Part shown: piece by piece, positions 12,388-23,621 of the stretch
Layout: each line of letters opens with the position of its first letter
Position numbering within the stretch: position 1 is the stretch's first letter
NCBI GenBank assembly: GCA_943737045.1
Contig: CALSFV010000390.1
Coordinates: forward strand, 62,001-126,000
Source of the DNA: Parapristionchus giblindavisi
Lineage: Eukaryota; Nematoda; Chromadorea; Rhabditida; Diplogasteridae
Reading direction: 5' to 3'
DNA: 64,000 nucleotides
Notes under the pieces: model-generated
Databases searched by the model: none
The model's input: the letters and a program-made list of their open reading frames with translations, nothing else
What the model was told of the DNA's origin: nothing
Translations under genes and position numbers: made by a program

Positions 12388-12825
12388 ATACCCTTAAACA
12401 CGGTGTGACAGAACAAGAGAAAGCGACCGGCGGAAAAATTAGAAATGACCGAATGTCTGGCGTGTCTGCACTCTCGCCTCTCTCGTGCCGTCTGGTGCTC
12501 TAGCACTTGATGCACCCTGAATCGCAAGATTCTCTTACAAAAATCAGGAAAAAATATTTTAAAAAAAATTGTGCCTGTTTCAGGGTATTTGTTTTACAAA
12601 AGTCAGGGTTTATGCGTGATAATTTCAAAGGTCTCACACAGAAATTGCCTTAGCGATCACGAACTACGGTATTTATTTGAAAAGGTCTCACACAGAAATT
12701 GCCTTTGCGATCACGAACTACGGTTTTGGCTTCCGGTATACGGTACCTCCTAAAATTTTAAACTTCCGCCTACTCTGCGTCTCTACCATTCCGCCGGTCG
12801 GTGTGTCACACCGTGCTTAAATAGA
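12388..12825. mobile_element. Inverted-repeat element, ends TTAAACACGGTGTGACA / TGTCACACCGTGCTTAA
   Basis: About 435 bp with short inverted termini and TTAA at both outer edges. Inside, a 57 bp segment starting GGTCTCACACAGAAATTGCC is tandemly doubled (12630 and 12685). It lies about 90 bp upstream of the first exon of the unknown gene, so it may overlap its promoter. Confidence 0.7.
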
Positions 12826-13087
12826 CTTGGAACCTTGCCAAAAGGTCACGGCATTACACACCACAGCTATGGCGCGCTCTACTAACACAACGAGCCTAAA
12901 TAGCAGATCCGGACATGGGACACAGAAATAGATACATCTGAGGTATGTATGAAATTTTTTCAATGTAATGATTTTGAAGTGAAAAAATGAGTAAATATAA
13001 AAGTAGGAGTTTTAACGATTTTTCTTGAATAGATTCTCGAAAAAAATTAAAATCAATATGTTTTATTTTTTTATAAATGCTAGCTGA

Positions 13088-14114
13088 ATATGAGGCCGTT
13101 TGCGTAAAAATCGACTAACATCAGTGAAATCTGGCACAGTCAAAAAATTAAAATTTGTTGATTGGGGTTCTCAAGGGTGCTGATGACGATGCTCATATTC
13201 ATTTTGTACCTAGATCCATCGTTGAGGCCAGACGACGTCGCGTTGAAATAGCGCATTTCGTCATTTCTCGTCACACGATGATGCTAAAATTTGGTGACTA
13301 TACACTCCGGGGCAGAATTCTATGGCGATCATGCCTGTCTAATTCATTTTTCGTGAAAAAGTTTCAGAAATTTTGAAAAATGGAATTTCTCTTAAAGGCA
13401 AAAGTGTATTTTGCTTGATACACAGATCGGACCGGAATGACTTCTGGACCCCACAGAAAAAAATTCAGCCAATTTGCTCCCGCGAAATTCGAGAAAATCA
13501 ACTTTAAGCGTAGTTATTTTGCCGTTGAAGTGGAGGCAAGAGGCGAGAGAGTGTGTTGGTGCGAGAGAGCAGAGAGGCAGGTGACGCGACATGGGAAGGA
13601 AGGGGGGGGGGTGGTAGTGGTTGCTTCCCTTCGACTTTCTCTGCTCTCTCACACCACCACACTCTCTCGCCTCTTGCATTTTATTTCAACGGCAAAATGA
13701 CGACACTTAAAGTTGATTTTCTCGAATTTCGCGGGAACAAATTGGCTGAAATTTTTTCTATGTGGTCCTGAAGTCATTCCGGTCCGATCTGTGTATCAAG
13801 CAAAATACACTTTTGCCTTTAAGAGAAATTCCATTTTTCAAAATTTCTGAAACTTTTTCACGAAAAATGAATTAGACAGGCGTGATCGCCATAGAATTCT
13901 GCCCCGGAGGGTATTGTCACCAAATTTTAGCATCATCGTGTGGCGAGAAATGACTAAAAACGCTATTTCAACGCGACGTCGTCTAGCCTCAACGGTGGAT
14001 ATAGGTGCAAAATGAACATGAGCATCGTCATCAGCACCCTTGAGAACCCCAATCAACAAATTTTGATTTTTTGACTGTGCCGGCACTTAGTCGAGTCTTA
14101 CGCAAACGGCCTCA
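13088..14114. mobile_element. Near-perfect 1 kb palindrome, TA-flanked
   Basis: The arms 13088-13595 and 13605-14114 are inverted copies along their whole length, ends TATGAGGCCGTTTGCG and CGCAAACGGCCTCATA. Mirror open frames (73 and 82 codons, containing GVLKGADDDAH) occur in both arms. The centre is purine/pyrimidine rich with a G9 run. It fills most of the gap between the unknown gene and A2. No transposase is visible. Confidence 0.85.
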
Positions 14115-14740
14115 TATATATGTGGAAAAAAACTATATGTTCGTCAAGAACAATAATCACATTCAAAGTGTGAAATGTTGACGCTGTCTATTGGTACTTA
14201 TATTATATAGTGATGCAGGTTCCGCCCATTTGGCTGCGCGGGGATGGACACCTTACAAGATATTCGAAATATTATGGACTATATCCGATCTGAACATCAG
14301 CAAAAGCAGATAATTATTGTCTGGTGATCATCATGATTGGTACTGTTATTTCAACGGTAAGAGTATTACGTTCTTTCATAACAGTTGGTCCATTCTAGAC
14401 GACAAACAAACGGCCTTGAAGAGCCGCATTATCGGATGATATACTACGGATTAATGAAATAACTACAGAATATATTCGATTGAATGTCTATTAACTACGT
14501 ACCGAGAACTCGTTAACTCGAATGATGAACTCTACGACTCATTTCGCTTCATTGAAAATATTACTGCACTAAATAAAATTGCAAGTCCGCAGTCCATAAA
14601 ACCAAAAGAAACATACATTTTACCTACGCAAAAGCTGATGTTCTGCCATTCGGATTAATCTTAGGAAATATCATAGAAGCGAAAAGTTTTCACGAATGTT
14701 ATCTTGTACCCAGTAATTCGTCTAAACGTTATCCACAGTT

Positions 14741-17151
14741 ATGCGCCGTATGTCAGTAATTTTGGAATTGATACCGAATATTCTCTTAACAATTGTCTAT
14801 ATCTACATGATCGTACGTGTTCAATGCACTCGTGATCCACATTTCAAAAGTCCATTCTACGTATTCTTCGTAAGCACCGGTGAGTGACATTTTTTAGAAG
14901 TGTGGGAATTACTTTTTTGTCCTTTTTTACTAATAGCAAAAGAAATATGCAACTAGAAATGATAATCATTTGCTCGATTTGCTAGAAATGTATGTGATTT
15001 CTAAAAGTAAAAATCGCTTAAGTTCTAATATGATTCTAATATAATATAATAACGCGAGTTTCAATTTTAATATTATTATTATTATTGTTGCAGGTATTTG
15101 TGGAGTATGCACGACGATAGGTTTTATAATTACAGCCAAGATAATCCATACAGAGAAGACCCGTCTGATCTACACGGCCGCTTATGTATGGTCCACTAAC
15201 TTAGATAATGAGACATTTCATGAAAATTTGAAAATGCGAAAGAGAATTCAAACATATACAGATCCTTTTTCTATTAACACAAAGCTAATACAGATCATTT
15301 TTCTATTAACACATTGAGAAAAAATATCGAATCTCATTGGCAGTTTTAAAACAAAATATTGTTGATATGTTTTTTTAGTGCATCAACAATTTCGGTGCTT
15401 TTGGATCGACTATCGGAAAAGTTATTGTTATAATACATCGTTATTTCGTTTTGAAGAGTGCTGATTGTTCGGAAAATGTACTTTTTTTCTTAAATATTAG
15501 ACATTAATCTTTGATGTACCATATTTTCCTTTTCTTTTTTTTTCCTTTCTTTCCTACTTTTACATCATACATCTAATACTATTACCATGGCGAAAAACAT
15601 ATTATCACATCTATTCAAAATGAAAACTATTCAATATTTCAAAATTCTATTACATTAAATTAATTTAATTGAAGCAATGGTCGAAGCATACTGTTCATTT
15701 ACTCTTAGCAATTCAATTAATTCCTACCGCACTTAGTAGTACTACAATTATGTTCGCTGGACATAAGTTAGTCTAAATTGTTTTTTTCTTTAAAATATAT
15801 TTTTAAAAACGCATATATGGCGAAGCTGGGGATTAGAGATCCTTGTAATTTGATGTACTTTGAAGATACGAGACCGCGAATGGATATAAAAGGATAGTGG
15901 CGTTGAAGAACGAATGGCTTTTTGTAGGGATCTCAACTTTAATCAATAACATTTTTCATAAATCAGGGAATGAAACTGGCCAGCATGAGCGGATATATTA
16001 TTTATATTATAACTTGTCTCATTTTCTCCTATTTGACAGGCAGAGCATTTACAAGAATGACACGACTAGCAAAGGTTTGCGTAGCACATTTTATCTTTGG
16101 ATAATTTGAAAATTGATTATTTATATATATATATATTTATAAATACTAAATTATTTTTTTGCATCAGTCATTATTTTTCTAATTTTTGTTGATATTTATA
16201 AAACAGCGATCTTCAAAGCTAATTAGCGTAAATTATTGTTTGACAACATAATAGCCATATTGTATAAAATCAATAATTCCTGATTGCAGAGCAATACGAA
16301 GTGTGTTATCATAAAACAACAAAGACGATTCATAATAGTAGTCAGTGTTTGTATGATCAGCCACTTGTTCAAAGCTATTCATCAGGTTCGAATCACATCC
16401 TGTTGTAAAAGCACACAGAGAAATAAGTGCGATCCACTGCGATCCACTGTGACCATAAGATAATGAATTGTAATATTTAACACTTTTTGTGCAAAAAGTG
16501 TTAAATACAATACTTCAAAGGTCCCATGCTCCGTGAATATCACATTTCTCAGCGTGAACGAACATTTATCGATGTCGGAATTTTAGTGCTAACAATAAGA
16601 TAATATTTTACAACACTCTTTTGTACGGTGAGAGCGATAGAACAAAGATAGAGCGGAGAATTCCAAATTGGCTTTATTCTAATTCTGACGAGGATATCAT
16701 CACATTTAGGCAATTTGGGCACTATCAATCGTGTTCGAATGGACATCTCTCGGCAATTTTATTGATACTTCGGTATGTATTAGATATACACTCTTCAAGT
16801 CGCAAAAGAAAAGGAAAAAGGCGAGGGAATGTGTAAAATGAGGGGTTTTATTTACTTGTCTATTATCTTCTTTTGAAAAAAAGACTATGACGAATGAATG
16901 AGGACAAAATTCTTTTTTTTTCAACTATACTTGACATCATTTCTAGAAAACAGCTACATTTCTATATTTCTAAAGGAAAAGAACAAATCCAGAAATTTCA
17001 GTATGCTTATGTCAATGGATTTGCTATGTATGCCTCTCCAATAACGATGCTCATATTCGCTCCTCGATTTAGAGCTCTGATGCTCTGTAGAAGATATGAG
17101 AACAAAGTAACATCGTCGAAAATTCATTCGAAGTTGGAAGGGATAGCCTAA
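14741..17151 (+). CDS. Serpentine chemoreceptor A2, nine exons, 298 aa, intact
   Basis: A seven-helix chemoreceptor of the local family, presumed to sit in the ciliary membrane of sensory neurons (family knowledge). Exons: 14741-14879, 15094-15185, 15379-15477, 15675-15766, 15866-15923, 15967-16074, 16290-16385, 16710-16772, 17002-17151; the sum is 897 bases in one frame. TM1 is followed by DPHFKSPFYVFFVSTG; TM2 begins GICGVCTTIG; TM3 ends IVIIHRYFVL; exon 4 (TM4) starts QWSKHTVHLLLAIQLIPT; TM6 follows IIKQQRRFIIVV; TM7 is YASPITMLIFAPR. Start ATG 14741 precedes a second in-frame ATG at 14750, which could also be used. Class within the SRG superfamily (Srg or Srv) is not settled from motifs alone. 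Confidence 0.88.
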
Positions 17152-17878
17152 GATATATAATGGAAATACGAGCACTTTCACAATCATTCTTTGTCCCTGA
17201 AAATGATACATGCAAGTATGGGAGACTTCTTCGCATTATTCCTCGAAGTCAATGCGAACAGTATTCCGGTGTTGCTTTGGAGGCGTCTAAATCAATCCAA
17301 ATCTATCCTTCATGAGGTGATTCGGTGATATGAAAGAAGAAACTTTCCATGAAGATTTGCTGAACGCGTTACCTTTGAGGACACCAGTCACTTCTTTCTA
17401 ACAATAAAGTATCAACCTAAAATAGCAGATAATGAATCATTGACGTCTATTCATTTTCATATTAATGCATGATCGACTAAATGTCTTATGATGAATCATG
17501 TTCCTGTACTTTATTTGTAGTTGCATACAATATCTCTCAATGCATTTGTACTTACACGAGAATATCACAGGTGAAGAAGAGTCCGAAGAAGAAAATTTGG
17601 GACAAAGACTTTCTAACCTGCATTATTCTATTTATTTCGCTTCATGAAGAATGTATCACAACGGTTAAAAAATCCGTATTATGCACACCATTCTTGTACA
17701 ATACTGCCGCACTATTTAGAAATATCAACTATTGCTTGAAAATTTCAAGTTGTTCTATCATCTAAATACAAATTGTGGTAAAAAATCAGAAGTTGTAAAG
17801 GTTCCTTGGAGTAGCTATTCTAGACGTATTCCACAAGTAGTAGAGATATCAATATACATATGATAGGGTACTGTACTT

Positions 17879-17966
17879 AACTTCGGATATCGTGCTAACT
17901 GTTCTCTAAATTTACATGATGTACACTTCAAAAGTCCATTCTATGCATTCTTCGTCATTACTGGTG
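17879..17966 (+). pseudogene. Orphan relic of a receptor exon 1
   Basis: The stretch reads GATATCGTGCTAACTGTTCT (DIVLTVL), then a stop, then TTACATGATG, then CACTTCAAAAGTCCATTCTA (HFKSPFY) and TTCTTCGTCATTACTG followed by a GT. This is exon 1 of the receptor family with a stop codon and a deletion of about ten codons between TM1 and HFKSPFY. No other exons of this copy were found downstream. Confidence 0.75.
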
Positions 17967-18172
17967 CGCAACACTTTAAAATCTACGGAAATTTCCTTTA
18001 TTAAAATAAAGCTGTAAGTGAGTATTTTCTCCAATTGGAAACCCAAGAAGGCATTTCTCATAACTGGTAAATAATATGTTACTGACATATAGCTGATCTT
18101 CATGGAACTTTGCCGCTTTTATACCCCCCGAGTGGACACAGATGGGTTGGATTCTAATCGATTTAGAGGACT

Positions 18173-18340
18173 CCGAGATTGACACCCTTAAAATACCTTC
18201 TATTTTTTCCACGCATATATCTAATCACAAATGCATCCTTCTTCACTCACGAAATGTCATAATCACTGCCCTCGCTAGAAAAGATTATGTTGGTAATTTT
18301 TATCTTGATCTCTCGAGAGTGTTCAACGTTGACTAAACTC
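18173..18340. mobile_element. Decayed RT relic at left edge of unit B
   Basis: Near-identical to 1-180. Aligns with 36130-36300 through ACTGCCCTCGCTAGAAAAGA and GAGTGTTCAACGTTG, a degraded form of the RT motif around FSSAFDVV. Confidence 0.65.
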
Positions 18341-18728
18341 TTAACACACACAAAAAAACAGTAAAGAGAATGGTGTTATTAGTAGTGGCTTGGTGTATAT
18401 GTATAATAGGCTCCTAACTACTCCTACTGTATGATTTAGAACATCGTTCTAACATCAAAGTTTCAATGATGTGCTAATATAAACTAAGTTACACATCTGG
18501 CGGAGTTTAGAGTGAGTTAGTGTATTGTAGTTATGCGCTAGCCGACGAAGACGAATCTACTAAGTAACTACATAAGTAAGTAAGTAAGTTAGGACGTCTT
18601 GATATCTTATCAGGTTGGTTCAGAAATTTCTGAATTTTTTGACTCTCACTATCAGCATGTAAGAACCTTACAACGTGTATTGTACGATCATTATTTTTTA
18701 GCCTCATGCTAAACGATACTAGACAAGT

Positions 18729-21700
18729 ATGACTGATACAACATCAATGCTAGTCGAAGTTATTGCGGAGATTATCTTGACCATTCTCTATATCTACATG
18801 ATCGTACGACTGCAATTGGCTAGTGATCCTTTCTTCAAAAGTCCGTTTTATGTATTTTTCATCAGTACCGGTGAGTATTTACTTCTTTCTCACGAGTATA
18901 TCTAGTCGTATCTAAGCCATTTCTAATTCGAATTGACGAATTACATGTTTATCTTAAAAAGCAGCCAGCCTGTTAGAGAGTCACAATAACGATCGCTCAG
19001 GAGGGCGTTCAATCAAATCGTTATATGAATGTCTAGCACGTGTATTTATGCCCACGTCATACAGACAGTATGGTTTCAAGATTTAGGCACATCTTTAGGA
19101 ACATTTTTTTCTCAAGAATCGTCTCTTGTATTATTTCCTGGAATTGAGAGTACATTCATACTCGTTGCACATAAAATGATCATTTCTGAAAAACACTTGA
19201 CACGCCATTTGACTCGAATCTAATGTACTGGATTTTTGAGCATCATGAATTCTTTTGAACGGAAGCTCGATTAAAAATATTATATATTACAATTATGATA
19301 GATAATATTTCTTAAAGGTGGTGTCCGAGCAATATTTTCGTGAACAAACTGTGAAGACAGAAAGATAGCAAAATTTATTCTGCATACCTTACATGAATTA
19401 ATTTACGCTAATTTAGCTTATTGATCGCTAGAATCATGAATGAATCCATGCTTGATGTACAGGCAAGGCGCGAAGTTTTGAAAATAGGAAAGTTCAGCAA
19501 TAGGTTTCGAACCCGTGACGTTACGCTTACTAGTGAGCACTTTTACCACTGCGCTACGGGATTGATGAATGGCCGTGATAATTTCTTGCATATATCTTGT
19601 CCCTTGCATAATAGATATGTTATACATTAGCATAGACATTCGAGGGCCTCCATCTTTAAAGACATTTTTCATTGTATAAAATGAGCAGACTTTTTATGGT
19701 CGCCAGGTTTCGGACGATAATCTTCGATAACGACGTGTTAAGGTATGTGTGGAGTGTGCACCACGATAGGATTTTTTATAGCCGGAATTGTACAATACAA
19801 CGACGAAAATGTTTTGATCTTCATGACTGGATATGTGAGTTAAAGGTGGACTCCCGCGAATATTTTCGTGAACAAACTGTGAAGACAGATAGTTAGCAAA
19901 AGATGTTCTACATACCGTACTCTATTTATTTTATGCTAATTCAACGTATTGATCAGTAGAATCATTCATGAATCACGTTTCAATCGCAGGCGAAGGCGCG
20001 CTTTTTGAAAATAGAAAAATTCGGCAATAGGATTCGAACCCGCGACTATGCGCTATATAATCAGAAATAATACCACGGCGCTAACTATAAGGGACTGATG
20101 AGAGACTACTCTATCTTCTTGCATATCACTTAAGATTAAATGATATTGAAGAGAAATTTTTGAATGGCAGTCTCCTTTTAACACTTGTGCATAAGCGAGA
20201 TGCACGAGATTTGCATGAACATTCGCTTATCTCCACCTTTGAAGGGGCTGAAACCTTTGTCAACGGTCTCTTCAACGCTCTACGCTCTCTCGTTGTTAGA
20301 TAAGCGAGAAATAGTGTGCGCAATGATGAGGTCTTTGAGAGAGGTCACTCTCACTTTAATCTAAATCAGTATATTTCTCAAAACCTCTGAACAAATATAT
20401 CCAATGTTCTTTTAGTGTCTCAACTCATTTGGAGCTTTTGGGTCGACTATCGGAAAAATGATTATGATAGTTCATCGTTATCTTGTTTTGAGAAGTATTG
20501 ATTGCTCGGAAAATGTTAGTATTTTATAACATTTAGAATCAATACTTGTTTATTCGATATCTGCTCCGTTATAATTTGCACTTTTTTCGTTTTATATAAC
20601 GAATACAGAAAAATCAAGATTGAGAAGCATACTTTATTATAAATGAAATATCACTACAGCAATGGACGACGAAGACTGTTAGAATCATATTGGGAATCCA
20701 ATTTATTCCCTCCACAATATTTGCATTTTCAATATACGCCGGACATAGGTCAGTCCTTCCCTAGTTAATGGTATTAAAATTATCAGGAAAAAATATTCAT
20801 TACGATAAAGGAAATATTGCCTACTATTGTCCCACTCCGGAATTCCGTTGGGGGGACATGGGGTAGGGAGAGTTGGCTATTCGGGATGCGGGATGCGTGC
20901 CCGCAATGGTCCGCATGCCATTGCGGGCCCGCAATCGCTCCTCCTCGCCTCCCTCCGAGGATGCGGGCCCGCAATGATTTTACGAGCCATTGCGGGCCCG
21001 CAACCCCCGAATAGCCAACTCTAGTAGGGAGTAATTTATAAACAATATTTTGTGTAGTGTTGAAAAAAGAGCGCAATGGAAAATGCATATATCGCTGATG
21101 ATATAGTTCTGAATACAACATCTTCATTGCAATTGTTTAGTATTTCAAACTTCGATGGTCATAAATTCCTTGCCGGTGATAACTAAATCTAAGATAGGTC
21201 CAAGTTAACATACTTTCGCCTTTAGATCAACGTACGTCTACGGAAGCATGGATGCGCTCACAGATGATTGGGTTACGGTAATTATTTCATTACTCGGAAA
21301 TGGACTTCTTGGTACTATCAGGGAATAAAAGTGTTCAGCGCCGTTTGTTACTTCATTTATATAATTGCAAGTATCGTGTTTTCTTGTTTGACGTTCAGAG
21401 CGTTCACAAGAATGACACTATTGGTATAGATTTGAAATCATATAGTTAGTTATACGATTTATACTTTTAGACAGACTTGCAGTCTGTAATTATGAAACAA
21501 CAACGGCAATATATAATCATCGTTACTTTCTGTGTAATCAGCCATTTCCTAAAAGCACTTCACCAGGTATCAAGTGTGTAATATTATTGTCCGCATAAAA
21601 TGTAATTGCATAAGACAATCACTATGCAAATGCCGAGACAACGGGCGCCTGCACTCTCTCGCATAACTCTCGATTACCTCCCCGCTTCCTCACAGCTTAC

Positions 21701-22157
21701 CCGTCTGACATTTGCCCCGGGCCGATTTCATATTTAAATGAGATTGGTCTTTTTTTGAACTATGCAAAACAGGAAATGGTCTTTGCGGACGCTCTCCAAC
21801 AAATAAAACAAGTGATTTTTATACGCTCATTATGCATACTTTGATTAAGACTCTATGGGCACTGTCAGCAGCGATGAAATGGTCATTGTTCGACGATTTT
21901 ATTTATCATACGGTAGGTGTTTAAAGTATGCTCTATTCAAATATTTTTAAACATCATTTCACCAAAGGTATAACCATTTAAATATAATAATCAACATATC
22001 TTTCAAGTACATCTATGTCAATGCATTTGCTACCTATGCTTCTCCAGTTACTATGCTTATATTCACTCCACGAGTTCGATCAATTATGTTTTGCAGAGGA
22101 TCGAATGATCAAACTACTTCCATTAGAATACCTGCATCGTCTCATAAGACTGTGTAG
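18729..22157 (+). CDS. Serpentine chemoreceptor B1, nine exons, 294 aa, intact
   Basis: The direct duplicate of A1 without its lesions. Exons: 18729-18870, 19743-19834, 20416-20514, 20660-20748, 21226-21277, 21322-21423, 21471-21566, 21850-21912, 22008-22157; 885 bases, one frame. Motifs: DPFFKSPFYVFFISTG at TM1/TM2, GMCGVCTTIG, TM3 ending MIMIVHRYLVL, exon 4 start QWTTKTVRIILG, TM6 lead VIMKQQRQYIIIVT, TM7 YASPVTMLIFTPR. Introns 1 and 2 are expanded by two tRNA-bearing inverted-repeat elements, intron 4 by a 153 bp hAT-like MITE, and intron 7 by another element. Acceptor of exon 9 is TTTCAAG, slightly weak. Expected location is a sensory-neuron cilium, by family analogy. Confidence 0.87.
19315..19664 (-). 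mobile_element. tRNA-bearing inverted-repeat element in B1 intron 1
   Basis: Ends TTAAAGGTGGTGTCC and GGGCCTCCATCTTTAAA; A1 has an empty site here (ATTTCTTAAATACATTTTAC). On the minus strand there is a strong A box TAGCGCAGTGG and a B box GGTTCGAAACC about 45 nt apart. Confidence 0.75.
19843..20238 (-). mobile_element. tRNA-bearing inverted-repeat element in B1 intron 2
   Basis: Ends TTAAAGGTGGACTCCCGCGA and GAACATTCGC...CTCCACCTTT. The interior on the minus strand has B box GGTTCGAATCC and an A-box-like TTAGCGCCGTGG. This is the B-unit partner of 1338-1907, so it was present before the duplication. The right end abuts a degraded AGGGAGCG-type foldback (to about 20360). Confidence 0.7.
20871..21023. 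mobile_element. hAT-like MITE with 8 bp target duplication
   Basis: Inverted ends AGTTGGCTATTCGGG and CCCGAATAGCCAACTCTA; GC-rich interior with repeated GCGGGCCCGCAATG. It is flanked on both sides by GTAGGGAG (20863-20870 and 21024-21031). A1 has the empty site GGGGTAGGGAGTA at about 2490, so the insertion followed the unit duplication. An 8 bp duplication is typical of hAT elements. Confidence 0.85.
21593..21826. mobile_element. GCATAAAATGTA-ended element in B1 intron 7
   Basis: Counterpart of 3060-3300. Ends GCATAAAATGTAATTGC and AAGTGATTTTTATACGC. Confidence 0.55.
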
Positions 22158-22923
22158 TCGTCTTGCTGATCATTTAAAAAATGATATTTATTTGTTGAAT
22201 TAATGCACAACTAACTAAAGAAGGAAACCATCGAGTTTACATGACGTTTAACACGGGGACTGTTGTTTATATTGTATGGAAATTGGCGTGAGAGACAGTA
22301 GAAATTTAGATAAGCAGGTAAAGTTTCGTAACACAAATTGGAATTTCAGATGGCACTTCGGTAAAAATTCCAATTTGTGTTACAATTGTTTCACATTTGG
22401 GACAATATCGCCTAAACAATCTATAAATTAAATTAAATACATAGTACCGGGTAATATTCATGATATATTCAATTGGAATTGTTGTTTTCCATTTGCGGGC
22501 TACTTGTTTTTCATTGCGTATTTCCTTTCAAAAGATATCGTATGTTTACAATGCTTATCTCTGCCGTATGCTCATGCTTGTTACCGTAATGACAATATGT
22601 ATGATTGCATTGATTTTGAGCGGTACAAATGTTCCATTTTGCAAAACAAGCATTCTCCCACGTCTATTCTATGTATTCTGGTTTAGCTAGATCATCTTTT
22701 TATTCACTTTTTATTCACAGATACTATAACAATTACCGTTCATGACATTTAGAAAAAAACAACAATGTATCCTTTTAACACAAATCGAGATTTTCATAAA
22801 GATCAAAGATCACATAAACTGTTTCTCGACATGTATGAAAGACGAATACTTAACAAGGAGAAGAGATCATGAGGTCAACTGGTATTGGATATAATAAGCA
22901 GAGGTAAATTGATATGGCTCAAT

Positions 22924-23565
22924 TCATTCCAGAATAGCTGTCACGAGTTCTGCCACATTTGATGGATCGTGAGTCACCGTAATCTCGCGTCTGCAAGGCG
23001 TGAGTATGCGCTTTTTATGTGAAAAAATGCTCTAAAAATAACTTAAAATGAAAAAATAATAATTTCCACTTTTGCTGAGATTCTGCTCAAAATTTACGAA
23101 AATGAAGCTTCGTCGTTATTTTTATTATTCTTGCTCAGCACATAAGGTGTACAGAAGTAAATATTCCTTTTTCTATGGATATTCTCTACGTTACACATCA
23201 AAAATGGTCCAACCTTTTTTTTTCAGAAAGCAGTTTGAGAATTGAATCCAGCGATATTCGTGTGAGTGAAGGAACCTGAGAAAAAAAGATAAATTGAAAC
23301 GGTTGCATCGCTTTAGCATAAAATTATTATTACTATTATAAACGTCTAATTAAATAGTACTACTGAATTTTTATGATGCCCCCATTAAGAAAAAGTTTGC
23401 AACAAGGTTTTACATCTGTAAGCTTATTGTTAGTTAATTATTATCAAGTAAGCACCAACTTCAATAGTAGGTAATGCTGCGATCTGTTCACTTACCCTAT
23501 CTTTATATACACGGAAGATCAGGTGATTCTCCTCCTTCCAACATCGTACGCTTTCTATGCTATCT

Positions 23566-23621
<56 letters not shown>

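Larger units (their letters stand above)
17152..18728. other. Intergenic stretch between A2 and B1
   Basis: No intact gene seen. It holds a decayed receptor exon (17879-17966), then the unit boundary and RT relic at 18173, then about 390 bp upstream of B1 that is nearly identical to the region upstream of A1 (181-559). Confidence 0.6.

Noticed and set aside
13155..14086. Mirror frames containing GVLKGADDDAH as a duplicated gene
   Set aside because: Explained by the palindrome; a single frame read on both arms.
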